Source: Hyphomicrobiales bacterium
GTDB lineage: Bacteria; Pseudomonadota; Alphaproteobacteria; Rhizobiales; Rhizobiaceae
Direction of reading: 5' to 3'
Assembly: GCA_011087745.1 (NCBI GenBank)
Contig: JAALLB010000070.1
Span: 1 to 8,054, forward strand
Length of the DNA: 8,054 nt
The position numbers and the translations under genes were made by a program. Shown here piece by piece: positions 1-6,460 of the stretch (position 1 is its first letter; each line of letters begins with the position of its first letter). Below the pieces are notes generated by a model. The model had not been told where the DNA came from. It did no database searches and saw nothing but the letters and a program-made list of their open reading frames with translations.

Positions 1-2
1 TC

Positions 3-60
3 AAGCCTGAAACGTCAACCCCAAATAATCAGATTTTCAAGGACTCAGAGTATAATCAAC
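3..60 (+). repeat. Left copy of an inverted repeat shared with the window's right end
   Basis: Position p here pairs with position 8057-p at the other end. Over 58 bases only positions 47 and 56 differ, and the first 44 bases (3-46) are identical. Similarity stops sharply after 60. The last four matching bases may be chance, because LysR-like coding already seems to begin near 54. The repeat probably continues to the left beyond the window. It is too short to carry a gene, and I do not recognise it as the end of a named insertion sequence. It may be the end of a mobile element, another dispersed repeat, or an assembly artefact. Confidence 0.85.
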
Positions 61-479
61 GCATCATCTGTGCCTCTCCTGGTTATTTGGATGAACATGG
101 TGTTCCACAAGACCCCTAGGAACTTGAAAATCATAATTGCCTGATCACAAAGCTTGGAAATCACATTGACAGGCATTGGCAGTTCTTGGTGGATGGGGAA
201 GAAAAAACCATTTCGGTTAGTGGAAACCGTATCTCGAACAACGGAGAGCTGATTGCAGATTGGTGCAAGGCTGGATATGGAATTGCATTCAAGTCTTACT
301 GGGATATCAGCGAAGATATTAAAGCTGGAAGGTTGGTTCATATTCTAAAAGAGTATGAAAAACCACGTCGACCACTTCAATTCGTATATTCAGCGGGCGC
401 AACAAAATCTCGTCGCATCCGCTTAATCATGGATCACATTATCAACGGCTTAAGAGCAAATGCTCCAACGTCATCATAA
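3..479 (+). pseudogene. LysR-type transcriptional regulator, 3' fragment with an in-frame stop
   Basis: This is the C-terminal part of a LysR-type regulator, covering most of the effector-binding domain. Read in the frame of base 3, recognisable homology starts near codon 54-56 with NQRIICASPGYLDEHG. It continues through ELENHNCL, the NNGELIADWCKAGYGIAF stretch typical of the family, and a GRLVHIL segment before the TAA at 477-479. A TAG at 117-119 interrupts the frame exactly where family members have one ordinary residue between the proline-rich turn and the DL..HNCL motif. This looks like a single nonsense change (for example from GAG or CAG) rather than a frameshift. The DNA-binding half is absent: the sequence upstream of about base 54 belongs to the end repeat and is not LysR-like. 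An ATG at 186 could open a 97-codon piece, but it would lack a complete domain. Most likely a dead gene cut by the repeat. It faces pntB tail to tail, with 32 bases between them. Confidence 0.8.
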
Positions 480-511
480 TATATTTTGTTCACAGCCTAG
501 GCTAAGAGAAC

Positions 512-1909
512 CTAGTCAAATGACTTAACAATGTCCTCAGTCATTTTCTTGGCATCACCCAACAACATCATCGTTCCATCTTTATAGAACAGTGAGTTGT
601 CGATACCCGCATAACCAGAACTAAGCGAACGCTTGACGAAAAGACACGTTGTCGCCTTATCAACATCAAGAATTGGCATGCCGTAAATTGGTGAGGATGG
701 ATCATCGCGAGCAGCCGGATTGGTCACGTCATTTGCTCCAATCACATAAACCACATCAGCTTGAGCAAATTCACTGTTGATATCTTCAAGTTCAAACACT
801 TCATCATATGATACATTTGCTTCTGCAAGAAGTACGTTCATATGGCCAGGCATACGGCCAGCAACCGGGTGAATAGCGTATTTTACTTCAACGCCCTCTT
901 CTTTGAGCTTGTCACCAAGTTCACGAAGTGAGTGCTGAGCTTGTGCAACCGCCATCCCATATCCTGGAACAATAATAACTTTGCCAGCATTCTTCATCAA
1001 GAATGCAGCATCATCTGCAGAACCTTGTTTAACATTACGCTCTACGCCGTCATCACCAGCAGGACCGGCTGCTGCATCAGCACCAAAACCACCCAAGATA
1101 ACTGAGATGAACGAGCGGTTCATGCTCTTACACATGATGTAGGAAAGAATGGCACCAGATGAGCCCACAAGCGCACCTGTGATAATCAACGCCAAATTAC
1201 CAAGTGTGAAACCAATACCTGCAGCTGCCCAACCTGAATATGAATTCAGCATCGAAACCACAACAGGCATATCAGCTCCGCCAATAGGAATTATGAGCAG
1301 GATACCAATTAAGAAAGATAAAAGCGTAATGATCCAGAAGATCGTAGTACTTTCAGTTTTCACAAATATAATCGACAAAACAATCAGAACCACAGCCAGA
1401 GCAATGTTTATCATATGACGACTTGGCAACATAATCGGCGCACCAGACATACGCCCATCTAGCTTTGCAAACGCAATCACAGACCCGGTAAATGTAACAG
1501 CACCAATGGCAACCCCAAGAACCATTTCAATCAGGCTGGCGGTTTTGATACCGTCTGAACCCATAATATTAAAGGCTTCCGGAGCATAAAGTGCACTACC
1601 CGCAACCATGACAGCTGCCATACCAACGAGAGAGTGGAAACCAGCCACGAGTTGAGGCATCGAAGTCATTGGAATGGTCCGCGCTACATAAGCACCTACA
1701 CCGCCACCAATGGTAAGACCAATAATAATAAGTCCCCAACCGCTTACAGTTGGCGAAGCCAAAAATAGAGTTGTCAGAATGGCAATACCCATACCAACCA
1801 TGCCGTATGTATTACCTTGGCGAGATGTTTCCGGATGAGAAAGGCCTCTCAGCGCCATGATGAATAAAACGCCAGAAACGAGATATAAAAGAGCAGTAAC
1901 ATTTTCCAT
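512..1909 (-). CDS. pntB: NAD(P) transhydrogenase subunit beta (PntB)
   Basis: Beta subunit of the proton-translocating nicotinamide nucleotide transhydrogenase, an inner-membrane enzyme that reduces NADP+ with NADH using inward proton flow. The 465 residues match the usual family length. Residues 1 to about 260 are mostly membrane helices. H92 in GFHSLVG corresponds to the proton-channel histidine (His91 in E. coli). GGADMPVV with D213, and N222, are also conserved. The cytoplasmic NADP(H)-binding domain III follows, with the GYGMAVAQAQ fingerprint at 316-325, HPVAGRMPGHMNVLLAEA at 347-364, GANDVTNPAA at 391-400, and the KRS motif at 426-428 that contacts the NADP 2'-phosphate. I chose the ATG at 1907-1909: it follows the pntAB stop by one base and has an AAGGAG ribosome site inside the end of pntAB. 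An in-frame ATG 30 bases upstream would add ten residues not typical of the family. Intact. Confidence 0.97.
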   Translation of the reverse strand: MENVTALLYLVSGVLFIMALRGLSHPETSRQGNTYGMVGMGIAILTTLFLASPTVSGWGLIIIGLTIGGGVGAYVARTIPMTSMPQLVAGFHSLVGMAAVMVAGSALYAPEAFNIMGSDGIKTASLIEMVLGVAIGAVTFTGSVIAFAKLDGRMSGAPIMLPSRHMINIALAVVLIVLSIIFVKTESTTIFWIITLLSFLIGILLIIPIGGADMPVVVSMLNSYSGWAAAGIGFTLGNLALIITGALVGSSGAILSYIMCKSMNRSFISVILGGFGADAAAGPAGDDGVERNVKQGSADDAAFLMKNAGKVIIVPGYGMAVAQAQHSLRELGDKLKEEGVEVKYAIHPVAGRMPGHMNVLLAEANVSYDEVFELEDINSEFAQADVVYVIGANDVTNPAARDDPSSPIYGMPILDVDKATTCLFVKRSLSSGYAGIDNSLFYKDGTMMLLGDAKKMTEDIVKSFD

Positions 1910-1910
1910 C

Positions 1911-2366
1911 TTAGCGCTCCTTCTTTTTATACATTGCAAGCATTCGTTGGGTAACTAGGAACCCACCGAATATATTTACAGCTGCAAGTACCAAAGCGAC
2001 AAACCCAAGCGACGTTGCTGTCACACCCGCTGCCTGAATACCAACCGCAAGGATTGCACCCACCACGATGACCGATGAAATCGCATTGGTTACCGCCATC
2101 AAAGGTGTATGAAGTGCAGGTGTTACTGACCAAACAACATAATAGCCAACGAAAATGGCCATAACAAAAATGGCAAACTGGAATACAAAAGGATCGATAG
2201 CTCCGCCTGTTGCTGCACTTGCTACTTGCGAAAGTCTTTGTGCCTGTTCCATCTGGCCAACAGCTGCAGCATCGTTTGCCACCGCTTCAGCTTGCTCGGC
2301 TAATTTGCGGGCGCTCTCTGCAAGGCCCTCTGCATTTTCATTAAGTTGTTTTGCTGGCTCGCTCAT
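1911..2366 (-). CDS. pntAB: NAD(P) transhydrogenase subunit alpha 2, membrane part (PntAB)
   Basis: Small membrane subunit of a three-part transhydrogenase. In E. coli this portion is fused to the C-terminus of PntA. In Rhodospirillum rubrum and many alphaproteobacteria it is a separate polypeptide, as here. The 151 residues start with about 55 polar, alanine- and glutamine-rich residues predicted by eye to be helical. They are followed by three hydrophobic segments (about 58-79, 87-109 and 115-138) with the conserved stretches FVGYYVVW, TPALHTPLMAVTNAISSV and NIFGGFLVTQRML, and a lysine-rich tail. With PntB it forms the proton-conducting domain II. Its ATG overlaps the pntAA stop in an ATGA (2363-2366), preceded by a GGAG site about eight bases upstream, and its stop lies one base before pntB. 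Translational coupling of all three subunits is therefore likely. Confidence 0.96.
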   Translation of the reverse strand: MSEPAKQLNENAEGLAESARKLAEQAEAVANDAAAVGQMEQAQRLSQVASAATGGAIDPFVFQFAIFVMAIFVGYYVVWSVTPALHTPLMAVTNAISSVIVVGAILAVGIQAAGVTATSLGFVALVLAAVNIFGGFLVTQRMLAMYKKKER

Positions 2367-3553
2367 TTTGCTGCTCCAGATGATTTTGTTGAGGGCTTCT
2401 TTGCAGGTGCTTTCTTGGTAGCAGGCGCTGCGCTTTTAAAATTTGGATGAACTACTTTTCCGCCATGCGTAAGCAATGTTGCTGAAACCAACTCATCTTC
2501 CAAATCGAGTGAAAGTTTTCCGCTTTCCTTGTCGATCATAGTTTCCAGGAATGCCAGCAGGTTCTTTGCATATAAAAGCGAAGCTGAGGCTGCAATACGG
2601 CCTGGCATATTAAGATACCCAACAATGGAAACATCATCGATTTTGACAACTTCGCCAGCCTTGGCACCTTCAACATTACCGCCGCGTTCAACCGCCAGAT
2701 CGATCAGCACCGAACCCGGTTGCATCGACTTTACCATTTCCTTGGTGATTAAGCGTGGAGCTGGACGCCCCGGTATAAGAGCTGTTGTGACAACAATATC
2801 TTGCTTTGCAATGTGATTTGCAACAAGCTCAGCCTGCTTTGCTTTATATTCAGCAGACATTTCCTTGGCATAACCACCAGCTGTTTCAGCTTGTTTAAAT
2901 TCTTCATCTTCTACAGCGACGAACTTGGCACCTAACGATTCTACCTGTTCTTTTGCTGCCGGTCGTACATCAGTTGCGGTTACCACTGCACCAAGACGTC
3001 TTGCGGTTGCAATTGCCTGAAGGCCGGCAACGCCTGCACCCATAACAAAGCATTTTGCAGCAGCAACGGTACCTGCAGCCGTCATCATCATTGGTAAGGC
3101 GCGGCTATAATGAGCAGCACCTTCAATAATAGCCTGATAGCCCGCCAAGTTTGCCTGAGAAGACAAAACATCCATAACCTGCGCACGCGTTATCCGTGGC
3201 ATGAACTCCATGGCAAAAGAGCTCAATCCAGCTTTTGCCATTGCTTCAACGTCTTTCTCATTGCCGTATGGATCCATCGAAGCAAGTACGATCGCACCCT
3301 TTTTGTACTTTTTGGCTTCAGCAGGCGTGGGGCGCAGAACTTTTAAAACTACATCTGCTGTTCCAGCACTCTTTGAAGTGGCAATACTAGCGCCAGCTGA
3401 TTTAAATGCTTCATCCGTGATTTTAGAAAGTGTTCCAGCACCTTTCTCTACGCTCACCTTGCATCCATAAGAAACCAGCTTCTTAATGGTATCAGGAGAT
3501 GCAGCAACGCGCGTTTCAGCGGAATTGGATTCTTTGGGAACAAAAATATTCAT
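2363..3553 (-). CDS. pntAA: NAD(P) transhydrogenase subunit alpha 1, NAD(H)-binding (PntAA)
   Basis: Peripheral NAD(H)-binding domain I of the transhydrogenase, which exchanges hydride with the NADP site of PntB on the cytoplasmic face. The protein has 396 residues, slightly longer than the R. rubrum subunit. It is related to alanine dehydrogenase and begins with the family's MNIFVPKES. The RQD loop contacting both nucleotides is present as R120, Q125 and D128 in PRITRAQVMD. The Rossmann fingerprint GAGVAG is at 172-177, followed by ATARRLGAVV and ATDVRP with D195, which binds the NAD ribose. The mobile loop is ETAGGYAKEM, with its tyrosine at 228. TTALIPGRPAPRLIT and GSVLIDLAVERGGN are also conserved. 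The last ~24 residues form a lysine-, alanine- and proline-rich tail that is probably disordered. The ATG at 3553 has a GAAGG ribosome site about eight bases upstream. First gene of the pntAA-pntAB-pntB unit. Confidence 0.97.
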   Translation of the reverse strand: MNIFVPKESNSAETRVAASPDTIKKLVSYGCKVSVEKGAGTLSKITDEAFKSAGASIATSKSAGTADVVLKVLRPTPAEAKKYKKGAIVLASMDPYGNEKDVEAMAKAGLSSFAMEFMPRITRAQVMDVLSSQANLAGYQAIIEGAAHYSRALPMMMTAAGTVAAAKCFVMGAGVAGLQAIATARRLGAVVTATDVRPAAKEQVESLGAKFVAVEDEEFKQAETAGGYAKEMSAEYKAKQAELVANHIAKQDIVVTTALIPGRPAPRLITKEMVKSMQPGSVLIDLAVERGGNVEGAKAGEVVKIDDVSIVGYLNMPGRIAASASLLYAKNLLAFLETMIDKESGKLSLDLEDELVSATLLTHGGKVVHPNFKSAAPATKKAPAKKPSTKSSGAAK

Positions 3554-3577
3554 AAAGCTGCCTTCGTTTTAAAAATC

Positions 3578-3587
3578 TGTACGTACA
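3578..3587. promoter_or_regulatory. Perfect 10-bp palindrome upstream of pntAA
   Basis: TGTACGTACA is a perfect palindrome 24 bases upstream of the pntAA start codon, within the expected leader or promoter region. A perfect 10-bp palindrome can occur by chance, and I cannot assign a binding protein. It is recorded because it lies 13 bases from the longer dyad at 3601-3624. Confidence 0.25.
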
Positions 3588-3600
3588 ATACATTGAAAGA

Positions 3601-3624
3601 TTTACCTATCATGTGATAGATAAA
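3601..3624. promoter_or_regulatory. 24-bp imperfect dyad between the oxidase subunit IV gene and pntAA
   Basis: The two 12-base halves (3601-3612 and 3613-3624) are reverse complements at 10 of 12 positions. The core is CTATCA, two bases, TGATAG, flanked by TTTA and TAAA. It lies about 47 bases upstream of the pntAA start in a 131-base gap. Placement and symmetry fit an operator for a dimeric regulator. As RNA it could also fold, but there is no T-run typical of an intrinsic terminator. The protein is unknown. The TGTGAT half resembles a CRP/FNR-like half-site, but the spacing between halves does not match either classical site. Confidence 0.4.
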
Positions 3625-3684
3625 ATACAAAGTGCGCATTCGGGAAAACACGCAATTGTTAAATAGCTGTGATTAGAGGATCGT

Positions 3685-3903
3685 TTATAGGGCGAACCAG
3701 CAAGCAACCATCAAAACTACGAACAACAAGGTGCCGCCAATCAATCCACCACCTGCAAAGAAACCAAATGCCATGGCAATCAGGATCGCTAGGCAAGCAG
3801 CAGTGGTCCACAATGCAAACTTGATAAAGACGTCGTATGTCTTCTCGTGCTCTGGATAGTCCATTGCATTTGCAGGCTGGGTTGTTTTTGCTTTTTTAGC
3901 CAT
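3685..3903 (-). CDS. aa3-type cytochrome c oxidase subunit IV
   Basis: Small membrane subunit of the bacterial aa3 cytochrome c oxidase (the COX4_pro_2 type, Pfam PF07835). It is an accessory polypeptide with no redox centre. The 72-residue product has a polar, lysine-rich N-terminus, then the family signature MDYPEHEKTYDVFIKFALW (from residue 14), then two hydrophobic stretches (about 29-48 and 51-71) separated by a glycine-rich turn; these could be one long or two short membrane segments. I chose the ATG at 3901-3903 because CGGAG lies seven bases upstream and the MAKKAK start is typical. An in-frame ATG 33 bases further upstream adds an unlikely leader. It precedes pntAA by 131 bases on the same strand. 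The main oxidase genes are not in the window. From memory, this gene beside the transhydrogenase genes is a recurrent alphaproteobacterial arrangement. Confidence 0.9.
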   Translation of the reverse strand: MAKKAKTTQPANAMDYPEHEKTYDVFIKFALWTTAACLAILIAMAFGFFAGGGLIGGTLLFVVLMVACWFAL

Positions 3904-3940
3904 TAGGCAACTCCGAAATTTTTCCAAAATTATCAATTTG

Positions 3941-3974
3941 AGTGTCTATAGAATTTATTGACACTTTTAAAGTG
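3941..3974. promoter_or_regulatory. Nested inverted repeats upstream of the oxidase subunit IV gene
   Basis: Two symmetric elements share bases here. AGTGTC (3941-3946) and GACACT (3960-3965) form a 6-base inverted repeat with a 13-base AT-rich spacer. CACTTT and AAAGTG (3962-3974) form a 13-base palindrome around a central T. The second starts 12 bases after the lipoprotein stop, and the first ends 38 bases before the oxidase subunit start. They could be an operator or a weak AT-rich 3' hairpin. I see no convincing -35/-10 pair with proper spacing, so the role is open. Confidence 0.3.
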
Positions 3975-3986
3975 CTTTAAACAATA

Positions 3987-4352
3987 TCAAAGGCTTCTTC
4001 GCAATGAAAATTTGTTACCATTAACATCTACGCAATCCAGTTGATTGGGTTCTGGCTTCAAACACTCAGCTTGATTTGATTGTCCGGAAATTCTGCCAAC
4101 CCAACTCAACTGAATTTTATTCTCCGCAAGTGCAATATAGCTACCCTCAGAAATGATATTACCAGTGTCATTAGCAACCGCTTTAAACTGCCCATTTTCA
4201 AGTTGAGCAACATACACTCCATCACTTGATGCCCAGTTACCATTGAGCACAGGAGGACCTGCAAGTTCTTTATCAACCTGGCATGCTGCTAAAAAACTCA
4301 TAGCTCCCACAGCAATGACACCAAGTGTCAAACTTTTCATACGCTTATACAT
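3987..4352 (-). CDS. Omp10-like small outer-membrane lipoprotein
   Basis: Predicted lipoprotein of 121 residues. A short basic N-terminus (MYKRMK) is followed by a hydrophobic stretch and the lipobox FLAAC, so signal peptidase II would cleave before Cys24 and the cysteine would be lipidated. The mature part has the pattern of Brucella Omp10 and relatives: a glycine-tryptophan motif (NGNWASSDGVYVAQLENGQF), then SEGSYIAL, two cysteines in ECLKPEPNQLDC, and a final NGNKFSLRRSL. This assignment is by pattern from memory, not by alignment. The family is found mainly in Hyphomicrobiales and its biochemical role is not well defined. The start is uncertain: the ATG at 4352 has a weak AAGGG about eight bases upstream, the ATG at 4340 gives a shorter leader, and one at 4385 would bury the signal peptide. 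It follows pepF by 56 bases. Confidence 0.75.
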   Translation of the reverse strand: MYKRMKSLTLGVIAVGAMSFLAACQVDKELAGPPVLNGNWASSDGVYVAQLENGQFKAVANDTGNIISEGSYIALAENKIQLSWVGRISGQSNQAECLKPEPNQLDCVDVNGNKFSLRRSL

Positions 4353-4408
4353 TTCAAAAACCCTTATTTGCCCATTTACATCCATAATAGAATTACCAAA
4401 CTACTAGG

Positions 4409-6244
4409 TCAAGATTGGGCTTCCAGTGTTTCCAATTCATCTATTAAACCTGAAATCATCGACAAACCTTTTTTCCAAAAATTGGGGTCTGTCGCATCAA
4501 GCCCAAACGGTTCTAATAATTCGCTGTGATGTTTGGTGCCACCTGCCTTTAGAAGATCAAAATACTTTTCTTGAAAACCGCTTTCAGCATTTTCATAAAC
4601 TGCATAAAGCGAGTTAACCAGACAATCTCCAAACGCATAGGCATAAACATAAAAAGGTGAGTGGATAAAATGCGGGATATAAGCCCAATAGGGCCTGTAA
4701 TCCTCGCTAAAATTGAACACCGGGCCCAAACTCTCTCCTTGGATAGAAAGCCATAAGTCACCCAAATCATCACCCGTCAGCTCACCCTTTTGTCGTGCGT
4801 CATGCACCTTCCGCTCAAACATGTAAAAAGCGATTTGTCGTACGACTGTATTCAACATGTCCTCGACTTTTTGGGCTAGCATTGCCTTGCGTTCTTCGAT
4901 TGTTTCACATTTCGAAAGTAACGAACGAAATGTCAGCATCTCACCAAATACGCTTGCAGTTTCTGCCAATGTAAGGGGCGTCTGCGCCATCAAGGCACCT
5001 TGACCACCTGCTAATACCTGATGCACACCGTGCCCAAGTTCATGTGCCAGTGTCATCACGTCGCGGGGCTTCCCCAGATAGTTCATTAAAATGTACGGAT
5101 GCACAGATGGAACAGTGGGATGGGCAAAGGCCCCTAGAGATTTACCAGCGCGCACCGGCGCATCAATCCAGTTTTTATCAAAAAATAGCTCAGCGATAGT
5201 TGCCATTTCCGGAGCAAACCCGGAGTAAGCATCCAAAATGGTTTTCCTTGCTTCATCCCATTCTATCAAGCGCTCATCAGCTTTAGGCAGAGGAGCGTTT
5301 CGATCCCAATGCTCCATGACTTCAAGCCCAAGCCATTTTGCTTTCATATTGTAGTATCGATGCGAAAGATCCGGGAAGGCTTCTCGAACAGCTTCAACCA
5401 AAGTATCAACAACCTTACGCTCAACGCGATTGGCTAAATGACGAGAGTCTGCAATATCCTCAAACCCGCGCCACCGATCAGAAATCTCTTTGTCCTTCGC
5501 AAGGGTATTCGTTATCAGGGAAAAGGTTCTGATATTTTCATTCAGCACCCTGGAAACTTCCTGAGCCGCCTCTTTGCGTTTTTCACGATCTGTATCCTGC
5601 AAAAAGTTTAGCGCTGTTGCGACAGGATATTCCTCACCGCCAATGGTAAACCGAAGAGAAGACATTGTTTCATCAAAGAGCCTGTTCCAGGCACCTCGCC
5701 CGGTTACCGATTTCTCATGAAGCAATTGTTCAAGATTATCATCTAACTGATAGGGCTTGTCCTTTCTAAGATCACTCAACCAGGGTTCGTAATAAGCAAG
5801 CGAAGCGTCTTGCGCCATTGCCTCTAAAAGCTGCTTGTCATCAATCCGGTTCATCTCAAGTGTAAAAAACAGCAGATGAGAGCCGGCGGTTGTCATTTTT
5901 TCCTGGGCATCGCCATAAAATTTTGCGTTCTCAGGATTGCTGGTATCTCCTGCATAGATAAGACCAGCATAGGACATGACACGTCCCATACGTTCCTCAA
6001 TTTGCTCATATTCTGCGATTGCCATCGCAAGATCACGAGGGTTGCCATCAAAATTTTCTTGCAGTTTTCCAGAAAAACTCTTCTCAAACTTCTCAGCATC
6101 TTGCTGGCAGAGTTTTAAATCTTGCTCAAATTCAGGACTGTCTAACCTAGGATATAAATCAGCCAAATTCCATTCTGGTAGATCTTTCAATCCTGTTTCA
6201 TTTGAAGAAGTTTGTTCAACAGAAAAATTCGAATTCAATTTCAT
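4409..6244 (-). CDS. pepF: M3-family oligoendopeptidase (PepF type)
   Basis: Zinc metallopeptidase of family M3 that cleaves oligopeptides, normally in the cytoplasm. No signal peptide or membrane segment is visible. The 611 residues match the usual length of about 600. The catalytic site is HELGH at 401-405, with His401 and His405 as zinc ligands and Glu402 as general base. Glu428 in LTLAETASVFGEM is the expected third ligand. Downstream, PHFIHSPFYVYAYAFG (about 524-539) carries the histidine and tyrosines that M3 enzymes use to bind substrate and stabilise the transition state. The long helical N-terminal half forms one wall of the substrate channel. The ATG at 6242-6244 follows TAGGAA by about six bases. 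It opens the minus-strand gene series and is divergent from the response-regulator gene. The reading frame is intact. Cellular substrates cannot be inferred; peptide recycling is the default role. Confidence 0.94.
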   Translation of the reverse strand: MKLNSNFSVEQTSSNETGLKDLPEWNLADLYPRLDSPEFEQDLKLCQQDAEKFEKSFSGKLQENFDGNPRDLAMAIAEYEQIEERMGRVMSYAGLIYAGDTSNPENAKFYGDAQEKMTTAGSHLLFFTLEMNRIDDKQLLEAMAQDASLAYYEPWLSDLRKDKPYQLDDNLEQLLHEKSVTGRGAWNRLFDETMSSLRFTIGGEEYPVATALNFLQDTDREKRKEAAQEVSRVLNENIRTFSLITNTLAKDKEISDRWRGFEDIADSRHLANRVERKVVDTLVEAVREAFPDLSHRYYNMKAKWLGLEVMEHWDRNAPLPKADERLIEWDEARKTILDAYSGFAPEMATIAELFFDKNWIDAPVRAGKSLGAFAHPTVPSVHPYILMNYLGKPRDVMTLAHELGHGVHQVLAGGQGALMAQTPLTLAETASVFGEMLTFRSLLSKCETIEERKAMLAQKVEDMLNTVVRQIAFYMFERKVHDARQKGELTGDDLGDLWLSIQGESLGPVFNFSEDYRPYWAYIPHFIHSPFYVYAYAFGDCLVNSLYAVYENAESGFQEKYFDLLKAGGTKHHSELLEPFGLDATDPNFWKKGLSMISGLIDELETLEAQS

Positions 6245-6460
6245 GTGGCGTTCCTAAGCTTGTGCTCATATTGGTAATCTATAACCCCCTGCCAACGCCA
6301 GTGAAAATGCCAACAAAAAATCAATAAAATTTTATCTAGTTCAATGACCAAAGCTTAACCACCTCTTTTAAAGGGTTATTTAGCCATTAGTGCTAATTTG
6401 CTTCAAAATGGGACGGTATGCGAGTGGGATCACATGCCATAGACCGAAAGCAACGGATAA
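6245..6460. promoter_or_regulatory. Divergent intergenic region between pepF and the response regulator
   Basis: This 216-base AT-rich gap must hold the promoters for both neighbours if neither is read from farther away. It contains a 7-base direct repeat TGCCAAC at 6290-6296 and 6308-6314, 18 bases apart. I could not find a well-spaced -35/-10 pair or a sigma-54 -24/-12 element that I would defend. The bases before the response-regulator ATG (CGGATAA) give only a weak ribosome site. Confidence 0.35.

Noticed and set aside
117..119. The in-frame TAG as a recoded (readthrough or non-standard amino acid) codon
   Set aside because: No recoding signal is visible, the family has no special residue at this place, and the 5' end of the gene is missing anyway. 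A nonsense mutation is the simpler reading.
45..341. A 98-codon minus-strand open frame across the LysR fragment
   Set aside because: It is antisense to clear LysR homology, starts outside any promoter-like context, and its translation shows no recognisable domain.
494..515. Possible shared terminator between the LysR fragment and pntB
   Set aside because: There is a 10-bp palindrome AGCCTAGGCT and a 5-base stem CTAGG/CCTAG with a 9-base loop. The stem is short, overlaps the pntB stop codon and lacks a T-run on either strand.
1149..1418. Open frames on the strand opposite the pnt and pepF genes
   Set aside because: They lie entirely within well-supported genes, have no family motifs or ribosome sites, and are explained as shadows of coding sequence.
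1910..1939. Upstream ATG extending PntB by ten residues
   Set aside because: It would overlap pntAB, has no good ribosome site, and adds residues unlike the family. The ATG at 1909 has AAGGAG and the normal PntB start.
3904..3936. Upstream ATG extending the oxidase subunit by eleven residues
   Set aside because: The ATG at 3903 has CGGAG at good spacing and the family's MAKK start; the extension has neither.
6285..6315. Sigma-54-like element on the minus strand upstream of pepF
   Set aside because: TGGCAT and a downstream GGC resemble -24/-12 elements, but the distance between GG and GC is 11 bases instead of the required 10.
6356..6376. CtrA-like TTAA pair upstream of the response regulator
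   Set aside because: The two TTAA blocks are separated by nine bases rather than the seven of the CtrA site, and the region is AT-rich.
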